Below, one piece after another: positions 1-5,218 of a stretch of 7,927 nucleotides of DNA; the first letter of the stretch is position 1, and every line of letters begins with the position of its first letter. Made by a program: the position numbers and the translations under genes. The stretch is from an uncultured Chlorobiota bacterium (lineage in GTDB: Bacteria; Bacteroidota; Kapaibacteriia; OLB7), in NCBI GenBank assembly GCA_946481475.1, contig CAMLOB010000155.1:1-7927 (forward strand). Direction: 5' to 3'. Under the pieces are notes generated by a model. The model had not been told where the DNA came from. It ran no database searches and saw only the letters and a program-made list of their open reading frames with translations.

Positions 1-294
1 GATCGATGCGTCGGCGGCTTTTGCATCCTCCACCGTCTCGATGTTCAGGAGAATGTCCCTCCGCACCTTTCGCAGGTCCAGCATCCGGCTCGACCCCTCC
101 CCATCTGCAGACGTCGCATCGGCGGTTGTCGATTCCGCGACGGTCTGCTCGGTCTGCTCCCCTTCGACCCTTTCGGCTTCAGTCCCCTCATCCCCAGCTT
201 TGTCGCCGCAGGCGACAAGGAACAGAGGAAGCAAAAAGAGAATCAGTGAAAAGCCCTTCGGCATCCTGAGATGCCGGTTATTCCGGATATTCAT
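1..294 (-). CDS. Small lipoprotein with TVED motif, 3' end cut by window edge
   Basis: This is the first 98 codons of a lipoprotein gene that runs off the left edge of the window in frame. The N-terminus is basic (MNIRNNRHLRMPKG), followed by a hydrophobic stretch and a lipobox ending L-V-A-C at Cys29, so the mature protein should be a lipid-anchored envelope protein. After Cys29 comes a low-complexity Glu/Thr/Ala/Ser linker (about residues 30-68), then a helical segment with the motif NIETVEDAKAAD near residues 84-95, also seen in the two upstream genes. The ATG at 294 is preferred because an AGGA sits about 6 bases before it; the Met at residue 11 has AGG directly against it with no spacing. 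It lies 46 bases downstream of the stop of the 341-694 gene on the same strand, so the two are probably co-transcribed. The function is unknown. Confidence 0.85.
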   Translation of the reverse strand, partial: MNIRNNRHLRMPKGFSLILFLLPLFLVACGDKAGDEGTEAERVEGEQTEQTVAESTTADATSADGEGSSRMLDLRKVRRDILLNIETVEDAKAADASI

Positions 295-340
295 AACAAG
301 TCCTGTAAGAATTTGATGTGCGAATACATGCCGGGAACAC

Positions 341-694
341 TCAGCTTTGCATACTCTGCATCGCCTCGGTGATAATCGGGCCGATCTCCGGATCCGATCC
401 CAGACGCATCACCTCTTTCATCATCCTGTTGGTCAGTTCTTCAACTTCCGGATCGTTCGCCAGCTTCTCGGCTTCCCCTTCGGTCCCCTTCATCTCCGAC
501 ATTTTCTTGCCGAGTTCCATCAGCTTGTCCTTCTTGGCGTTGGCATCCTCTACCGTCTTGATGCTCTCAAGCGTTTCGACATATTCTTTCAGGACGGATT
601 TCACATCGTCGGCGCTGCTGCCGCATCCGGCAGCCGTGAAGGCACTTGCCAGAAGGCCGAAGCCGAGCAGCATGGAGACTGTTCTGTTGAGCAT
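341..694 (-). CDS. Small helical lipoprotein with TVED motif, unknown function
   Basis: This is a 117-residue predicted lipoprotein. A signal peptide (residues 1-23) ends in the lipobox A-A-G-C, giving lipid-modified Cys24. The mature part is short, highly charged and probably all helical: YVETLESIKTVEDANAKKDK (residues 38-57) is followed by a Lys/Glu/Met-rich helix and ends in a segment containing LGSDP. The start is well supported, since AGGGAG lies 5 bases before the ATG. The shared IxTVEDA and [ML]GS[DN]P motifs make it a likely paralogue of the lipoproteins at 1-294 and 778-1233. The helical layout resembles small exported proteins annotated only as hypothetical in many environmental bacteria. 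I know of no biochemical role; an amphipathic or coiled-coil envelope partner is only a guess. Confidence 0.88.
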   Translation of the reverse strand: MLNRTVSMLLGFGLLASAFTAAGCGSSADDVKSVLKEYVETLESIKTVEDANAKKDKLMELGKKMSEMKGTEGEAEKLANDPEVEELTNRMMKEVMRLGSDPEIGPIITEAMQSMQS

Positions 695-749
695 GATTAC
701 TCCCTGAGATTTTGTGTATTGTTTGCAGGACGTGGTCGCTATAATCCCC

Positions 750-772
750 GCATTCCGTTGGGTCGGGAATGC
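750..772 (-). other. Intercistronic hairpin between two lipoprotein genes
   Basis: A perfect 7-bp inverted repeat (GCATTCC and GGAATGC) separated by 9 bases lies 5 bases beyond the stop codon of the 778-1233 gene. It falls in the 83-base gap before the next lipoprotein gene. No run of U follows on the minus strand, so it is not a textbook terminator. It could act as an mRNA-stability or partial-termination element that sets relative expression of the lipoproteins. Only the inverted repeat is seen; its role is inferred. Confidence 0.4.
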
Positions 773-777
773 AGACG

Positions 778-1233
778 TTACCGTATCTCCGCCCCTTGTC
801 GCGCTTCGACCTCCGCAAGCTTCTGCGCAACCTCCGGCAGACTGTCGATTCTCTCACGTTCGGTCCGCAGACGCTCGAAGGCCGGCTGGGTCGGATTGCT
901 CCCCATACGGTCGAGCAGTGCGTTGCCGTAGCGGGCCGAGGCTTCGTTGAACGCGTCGATACGGGATTCCAGATGGCGGATCGTCGGCGCAAGCCGCTCG
1001 ACATCTTCCACTGTGCGAAGCTCTCCCAGAACCAGCGCAAGCGAGTCGGCCGCTTCGTTGTAATCGGCAATGGCCCGGTCCATTTCGGCATGGGTCGCGG
1101 CGGAGTCCGTAACGGCAGTCGTGTCCCCTTCGGGAACGTCACCGGGTTTCGTATCGCCGCAGGCGGCAAGGATGAAAACCAGAGCGAATGCAAGGAGCGG
1201 GACTCTGCAGCCCCTCCACATTGACAGGTTCAT
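778..1233 (-). CDS. Small lipoprotein with TVED motif, first gene of lipoprotein cluster
   Basis: This is a 151-residue predicted lipoprotein. The signal peptide ends in the lipobox L-A-A-C with lipidated Cys25, followed by an acidic Asp/Thr linker and a long charged, probably helical mature domain. The motif GELRTVEDVERLAP (residues 70-83) matches the TVED motif of the next two genes, and MGSNP near residue 110 matches LGSDP in the 341-694 product, supporting paralogy. The ATG at 1233 was chosen over an upstream in-frame TTG at 1293, because the TTG would add 20 residues ahead of a normal lipoprotein signal. Neither start has a clear ribosome binding site, and a second Met at residue 5 is also possible. 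The gene diverges from the kinase/RapZ gene and is probably the promoter-proximal gene of the lipoprotein cluster. Function unknown. Confidence 0.83.
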   Translation of the reverse strand: MNLSMWRGCRVPLLAFALVFILAACGDTKPGDVPEGDTTAVTDSAATHAEMDRAIADYNEAADSLALVLGELRTVEDVERLAPTIRHLESRIDAFNEASARYGNALLDRMGSNPTQPAFERLRTERERIDSLPEVAQKLAEVEARQGAEIR

Positions 1234-1404
1234 AGGTGTACAGCGTCTTGTTGTGTCGATAGTACGATAAAACGTTGAAAATACGGACGGCAATATACGG
1301 AAAATGCCCCGGGATGACCGGACGTATTGAATCCGGACGATCCTTCTTTTTTCCCTCCGTATCTTCGCCCGTTGTTGAAATTTCCGTAATGAAAAAGACT
1401 TCGC
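1234..1404. promoter_or_regulatory. Divergent intergenic region holding promoters for both flanking genes
   Basis: These 171 bases separate the start of the lipoprotein cluster (minus) from the kinase/RapZ gene (plus), so promoters for both must lie here or overlap it. The plus strand carries CCGTATCTTCG (TATCTTCG at 1360-1367). The minus strand carries CCGTATATTGC (TATATTGC at 1297-1290). Both loosely resemble the Bacteroidota -7 box TAnnTTTG, but neither has a convincing TTG at the right distance upstream. The exact promoters are therefore not assigned. No small gene is evident. Confidence 0.4.
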
Positions 1405-2940
1405 ATGTCAACGCAGGAACAACTGGCTCACCTCTACAACGCAACGTTCGGTCACCAACCGGCTCACATCCGGACACTCCGGGCCGACGGATCGAATCGT
1501 CAACTCTACAGACTGAGCGGTCCGGACGGACCGAGCGTCGTCGGCGTTCACGGTCCGGATGCCGGAGAGAACCGGGCCTTCGTGGCCTTCTCCCGTCGCC
1601 TCCGCGGAGCCGATCTGCCGGTACCGCAGGTCTACGCCTTCGATGAGGACCACCACATCTATCTTGAGGAAGATCTCGGGGAGCACACGCTCTACGACCG
1701 ACTAAGCGGTCTGCGAACAGGGGATGCATTCCCCGAAGCGATCCTCCCTGCCTATCGCGAAGCGGTCCGTCTTCTCCCCCGTTTCCAGGTGATCGGCGGC
1801 CGGGTCATCGACTTCTCGCTGAGCATGCCCCGGGCGGAGTTCGACCGTCGCTCGATGCTCTGGGACCTTCACTACTTCAAGTACATGTTCCTGAAGCTGA
1901 CCGGCGTGCAGTTCGATGAGGAGAGACTGGAGGACGACTTCGAACGACTGATCGACTTTCTGCTGGAGGCCCCGATCGAGCACTTTCTCTACCGCGATTT
2001 CCAGTCGCGCAACATCATGGTCCCGGGAGATGATCCGCAAGGACCCGAACTCTGGTTCATCGACTATCAGGGGGGACGGCGGGGTGCGCTTCAGTACGAC
2101 ATCGCCTCGCTCCTCTACGATGCGAAGGCAAACATACCGGAGGGGATACGGAGCGAACTGCTGGGACTCTATCTGGAGCATCTTTCGGAACTGCTTCCGC
2201 TGGATCGGCAGGAATTTCTCCGGCTCTTCCCCGGCTTTGTTCTCATCCGTGCCCTGCAGGCCATGGGGGCTTACGGTTATCGCGGACTCTACGAGGGGAA
2301 AGCCCATTTCGTCGCCAGCATCCCCTACGGCGTGCGGAACGTCCTGACGCTGCTCAACGGAGATTTCCCGATCCAACTGCCGGAACTGGCCGAGACGTTC
2401 GAATGGCTGGCCCGCGACTACAACGTCCCCCCGACCGAAGAACCGACCTCCGTCACCCCGACTCCGCAGGTTCTGATCACCGCCGGTTCCGAAGCTGAAG
2501 AGACGTCGTCACTCACCCCGCTCAACATCCGGATCACCAGTTTCAGCTACAAGAAAGGGAGCTATCCGGTGGACGAGACCGAACACGGAGGAGGGTATGT
2601 CTTCGATTGCAGACCTCTTCACAATCCGGGACGCTATCCGGAATTTGCCGGGAAGACCGGCATGGATGAGGAAGTCATCGGCTTTCTTGAGGGACGGGAG
2701 GAGGTCGAGGAGTTCTGGCGGAACGTCGCGGCGATGGCCGAGGCGGCCGTCAGGCGGTACCGGGAACGGCAGTTCGATTACCTGAGCATCGCCTTCGGCT
2801 GCACCGGCGGCCGGCACCGCTCGGTCTACTTTGCCGAACGATTGGCCGCACATCTGCGCAAGCGGTTTCCGGGAGTCCTCGTCGGTCTTCGCCATCGGGA
2901 GCAGGAGGCGTCTGCGGAAGAGGAGGTTGAAGGGGGATAG
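1405..2940 (+). CDS. Aminoglycoside-phosphotransferase-type sugar kinase fused to RapZ C-terminal domain
   Basis: This is a 511-residue cytoplasmic two-domain protein. Residues about 1-335 form a phosphotransferase (APH/choline-kinase fold). The catalytic loop is YRDFQSRN (196-203), with probable catalytic Asp198 and metal ligand Asn203, and the DFG-like Asp is in FIDYQGG (Asp220). The usual loop His is replaced by Tyr196. Known relatives include AmgK, which phosphorylates the anomeric position of N-acetylmuramic acid and GlcNAc in cell-wall recycling. After a Pro/Thr/Ser/Glu-rich linker (about 341-372), residues 375-498 match the C-terminal domain of RapZ, with ITSFSYKKG, FDCRPLHNP, TGMDEEV and GCTGGRHRSV (465-474). 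In RapZ this domain binds glucosamine-6-phosphate and small RNA. The P-loop N-terminal half of RapZ is absent. The fusion suggests an amino-sugar kinase gated by a sugar phosphate; this is inference. A MurU-like nucleotidyltransferase, the expected partner, is not adjacent. Domains are confident, substrate is not. Confidence 0.93.
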   Translation: MSTQEQLAHLYNATFGHQPAHIRTLRADGSNRQLYRLSGPDGPSVVGVHGPDAGENRAFVAFSRRLRGADLPVPQVYAFDEDHHIYLEEDLGEHTLYDRLSGLRTGDAFPEAILPAYREAVRLLPRFQVIGGRVIDFSLSMPRAEFDRRSMLWDLHYFKYMFLKLTGVQFDEERLEDDFERLIDFLLEAPIEHFLYRDFQSRNIMVPGDDPQGPELWFIDYQGGRRGALQYDIASLLYDAKANIPEGIRSELLGLYLEHLSELLPLDRQEFLRLFPGFVLIRALQAMGAYGYRGLYEGKAHFVASIPYGVRNVLTLLNGDFPIQLPELAETFEWLARDYNVPPTEEPTSVTPTPQVLITAGSEAEETSSLTPLNIRITSFSYKKGSYPVDETEHGGGYVFDCRPLHNPGRYPEFAGKTGMDEEVIGFLEGREEVEEFWRNVAAMAEAAVRRYRERQFDYLSIAFGCTGGRHRSVYFAERLAAHLRKRFPGVLVGLRHREQEASAEEEVEGG

Positions 2941-2956
2941 AATACGGACGATGCAG

Positions 2957-3000
2957 ATCGGGCGGATGGACGCAGATATTTCCGCGCGCATCCGCCCGAT
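2957..3000. terminator. Palindrome between convergent genes, putative terminator
   Basis: A perfect 12-bp inverted repeat (ATCGGGCGGATG at 2957-2968, its complement at 2989-3000) encloses a 20-base loop. It sits between the convergent stop codons at 2940 and 3031. On the plus strand it is followed by TCTTATCC, a weak U-rich tail; on the minus strand no T run follows. It probably ends the kinase/RapZ transcript and may block read-through both ways. The word GCAGAT occurs twice inside it (2953-2958 and 2972-2977), so it could also be a copy of a dispersed intergenic palindrome. Confidence 0.5.
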
Positions 3001-3030
3001 TCTTATCCGAAAAGCTTTAACCGACCGAGC

Positions 3031-3558
3031 CTATGTAGCATACCCGGCAACTTCATCTTCGGTGATTCTCCGGAAGGAGAACTTGTATCCTTCGTAGATG
3101 GCCAGACCATAGAAGAGAAAGTCGATGGGACTGCTGAACATCAGCGAGGAGACCGCGCCGATATCGACCATCGAAAGGGTTTCGAAGTAACCCAACCCTT
3201 CGATATCCGCGCCAATGCCGACGAGACCGAAGAAATTTCCGAGAAGACACGCGAGGAAAGCAAGTGTGGCCCCGGCGATGCCGAAGATCGGATCGATCCC
3301 CTTCCCCCCTTTGCGCATGGCCAGTCCTACCAGCAGACCGACACCGATAGCCATGATACCGATCTGATACCCTGTTCCGATAGTAATCAATGCCCAGACA
3401 ATCGCACTGACAACGGCCGCGGCGGCAGCCGGAACGATACCCCGGGGAAGGTCCTGCTCAGCCTTCAGTCGCTCACGCAGTTCCTCTTCGGTCAACGACA
3501 ATGCAACCGGTTCGCTCACCGGCGAGGTCTGCTCCCCCTCTTCGAAATGATTGTTCAT
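3031..3558 (-). CDS. Small four-helix membrane protein, unknown function
   Basis: This is a 175-residue predicted inner-membrane protein. A charged N-terminal segment (residues 1-39) includes an acidic helix, LTEEELRERLKAEQDL. Hydrophobic segments follow at about 40-62, 64-82, 90-115 and 147-160, and the protein ends in a short charged tail. Striking stretches are GYQIGIMAIGVGLLVG (63-78), GNFFGLVG, and IDFLFYGLAIYEGYKFSFRR near the C-terminus (one continuous run, residues 145-164). Proteins of this shape and these signatures recur as hypothetical membrane proteins in Bacteroidota-like genomes, as far as I recall; I know of no assigned function. The ATG at 3558 is preferred because the residues before it (from an ATG at 3612) do not resemble a protein N-terminus. 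There is no good ribosome binding site at either; an AGGGAG lies about 25 bases upstream of the chosen ATG. It appears to be a single-gene unit with its own promoter. Confidence 0.82.
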   Translation of the reverse strand: MNNHFEEGEQTSPVSEPVALSLTEEELRERLKAEQDLPRGIVPAAAAAVVSAIVWALITIGTGYQIGIMAIGVGLLVGLAMRKGGKGIDPIFGIAGATLAFLACLLGNFFGLVGIGADIEGLGYFETLSMVDIGAVSSLMFSSPIDFLFYGLAIYEGYKFSFRRITEDEVAGYAT

Positions 3559-3618
3559 GATTAATGATGATTTGATGAATGCTCCCTGAGTCGTGCGCTC
3601 AATTAACCACATTCGACC

Positions 3619-3648
3619 CGATATGACAAACTGTAGCGATCGCCTCAA
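3619..3648 (-). promoter_or_regulatory. Bacteroidota-like promoter upstream of membrane-protein gene
   Basis: On the minus strand, TTG (3648-3646), 19 bases and TCATATCG (3626-3619) resemble the Bacteroidota TTG-N19/21-TAnnTTTG arrangement. The downstream box lies in a 17-base stretch (3610-3626) that matches the start region of the thioredoxin-ApbE gene at 15 of 17 positions. An 8-bp palindrome, GCGATCGC (3636-3643), sits in the spacer and could be an operator or chance. A start site just after the box would leave a leader of roughly 50-55 bases before the ATG at 3558. Confidence 0.35.
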
Positions 3649-3707
3649 AGAACAGGCTCGAAGGACAGGAAAGTATTGAGGAGTAAAGAAGCATTCCCTC
3701 TCCCCCC

Positions 3708-4955
3708 CTACAGATCATAACTGAAATACATGCTCAGGATATGGGCAAACAATCCGTCATCGCGACGGTAGTAGGCATAGCGGATCGAGAGTTCCCTGAG
3801 GAAGGAGGAGAACGGATAGTAGCGGACGCCGAGACCGGTCTTCAGACTGGTAAAGGCCGAAAGGTCATAGTCGGACGTATAGAACGTTTCGTCGAGCGTA
3901 TGCTCTCCTCGTGGCCGGAAGAAATCGGCGGCGGTCTGGACGTAGAATCGAAGGAACGGCGTAAACGTCAGCGAAGGGTTCGTTTTCCAGGGGACCTCGA
4001 TCTCCCCGGTGTGGGAGAGGATGCCGAAGTCATCCCAGTAGAACCGGTAGGAGGACCGCAGCACCCACTCTCCTCCGATAAAGGAGTTCAGACCGATCCC
4101 GAGCGGAATCTTCACCCGACTTTCCGGCAGATTCTCCACCTTCGGAAGGAAAACCTCCTGAAAGTAGACCCGATGAAACGGCGTGGCGAGCAGGCCATGT
4201 TGCAGTGTGATCCCCGGACTGATGTTCAGGATCATCCGCCGGTTCAGCACGCGCGACCAGGTGAACCGCGCGTTGAGGGAAGTCCGGTTGTGCCGGTCGT
4301 ACCACTCCCGGTATCGCAGCTCCTGCGGATAGACCAGAGAGGCCGGACCGTACTTTGTCCGCGGGTTCAGGCGCCCCCAGCGCAGGTCATCGAAGAAGCC
4401 CTGCAACGAGATCGAATAGGTGTTTGTCTGCGACGGATCGGTGTAGCTGCCGGCCAGATCGCCTCCGAGAGAAAGGTAGTCGGACTCGATGGAAAACAAC
4501 CCCTTGCCGGTCAGCTCCAGTCCGGCGGCGGGAAAGGACCGTCCGTAGCCGAGAGAGACGTGGTAGCGACCGTCGAGACTGGAGGCGGAGGAGACGTGGA
4601 AGTCGATGTTGTCGGTGGAGGCGGAGCTGACCACGTCGACGCCGAGCGAGGCGTAGAGACGGGAGGATTCATCGAGAGGATGGATCAGCCGGATGTCCGG
4701 CGCATAGACCTGCAGGTTCTCGGTCCCCTCACCTCCGGTGACCGCCGAATGTTCTCCATCCTGCGTGTAATAGGAGAAGAGGACCTGAAGCTCGGTCTCC
4801 GGAATCTTTTTCTTCGCATAGCCGGAATCGGACGATTCGGAGGATTGCGCCCTGACAAGCATCGGCAACGCCGGGAGAAGAAGGAACGGAAGGCAGAATC
4901 GGATGAGCGATTTCAGCGCAACTCCGCCGGCGACAATCTTCAATTGCACCCGCAT
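3708..4955 (-). CDS. DUF3570 outer-membrane beta-barrel protein
   Basis: This 415-residue protein has a signal peptide (about 1-36, cleavage after VRA) and then a long run of alternating aromatic/hydrophobic strands typical of an outer-membrane barrel, ending in the aromatic strand MYFSYDL. The conserved N-terminal features I associate with DUF3570 are present: YYTQDGEHSAVTGGEGTE (62-79) and SSASTDNIDFHVSSAS (110-125). It is the last gene of the operon after the thioredoxin-ApbE and DUF4266 genes. Its ATG lies 16 bases inside the end of the DUF4266 gene and is preceded by AGGGAG at 6 bases, which fixes the start and indicates translational coupling. The family function is unknown; by context it may anchor, export or house the partner lipoprotein at the outer membrane. 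A long open frame on the opposite strand is an artefact of codon bias. Confidence 0.9.
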   Translation of the reverse strand: MRVQLKIVAGGVALKSLIRFCLPFLLLPALPMLVRAQSSESSDSGYAKKKIPETELQVLFSYYTQDGEHSAVTGGEGTENLQVYAPDIRLIHPLDESSRLYASLGVDVVSSASTDNIDFHVSSASSLDGRYHVSLGYGRSFPAAGLELTGKGLFSIESDYLSLGGDLAGSYTDPSQTNTYSISLQGFFDDLRWGRLNPRTKYGPASLVYPQELRYREWYDRHNRTSLNARFTWSRVLNRRMILNISPGITLQHGLLATPFHRVYFQEVFLPKVENLPESRVKIPLGIGLNSFIGGEWVLRSSYRFYWDDFGILSHTGEIEVPWKTNPSLTFTPFLRFYVQTAADFFRPRGEHTLDETFYTSDYDLSAFTSLKTGLGVRYYPFSSFLRELSIRYAYYRRDDGLFAHILSMYFSYDL

Positions 4956-5218
4956 CCACCGCTCCCTTTTCCGGTCTCCCCTCCGGAAGCTCCTTCGCGA
5001 ATACTCTGAACGTATTCCTCGGTTCCGGAGACGGCACGACTCCCCCCCATTTCACTGTCGTTCAGATAGACCCGCTGGTATGGTTTGACGGTTGTGCAGG
5101 AGACCAGACAGAACGTTGCAACGACAACGGGAAGAAAAAACGGAAGGAACAATCGACTGTGTCGAAACGAAGCCGGACGTTCAGAGTGAAGGTCAGCTTT
5201 GCGATTCTTCCCCTTCAT
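4940..5218 (-). CDS. DUF4266 small lipoprotein with C-terminal Cys-Gly-Cys-Asn
   Basis: This is a 92-residue precursor. A basic N-terminus and hydrophobic segment lead to the lipobox L-V-S-C (Cys41), leaving a mature lipoprotein of only 52 residues. It begins CTTVKPYQRVYLND (the VKPYQRVYLND block is the DUF4266 hallmark as I remember it), passes through QSIREGASGG (71-80), and ends in a Gly-rich tail GGCGCN with Cys89 and Cys91. The ATG at 5218 is preferred: GGAGG lies 6 bases upstream and the ATG overlaps the TGA of the thioredoxin-ApbE gene by one base; a GTG one codon earlier is too close to the site. The invariant-looking CGC tail could bind a metal or undergo thiol redox chemistry, and REGAS loosely resembles ApbE flavinylation motifs. 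The peptide may be the substrate that the other operon products modify and place. A 7-G tract occurs in the gene, but the reading frame holds. Confidence 0.9.
   Translation of the reverse strand: MKGKNRKADLHSERPASFRHSRLFLPFFLPVVVATFCLVSCTTVKPYQRVYLNDSEMGGSRAVSGTEEYVQSIREGASGGETGKGSGGCGCN

Noticed and set aside
567..1193. 208-codon minus-strand frame overlapping the first lipoprotein
   Set aside because: It shares the region with the lipoprotein gene in another frame, spans the gap and part of the next gene, and has no lipobox or domain.
1702..2376. 224-codon minus-strand frame
   Set aside because: It is antisense to the kinase domain, which carries clear catalytic motifs.
3636..3643. GCGATCGC, the HIP1 octamer of cyanobacteria
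   Set aside because: I noted only this one copy and nothing else in the window points to cyanobacteria; probably chance.
3741..5009. 422-codon open frame on the plus strand
   Set aside because: It is antisense to the DUF3570 gene, which has a signal peptide, family motifs and a strong ribosome binding site; its own translation has no domain or membrane pattern and is a codon-bias shadow.
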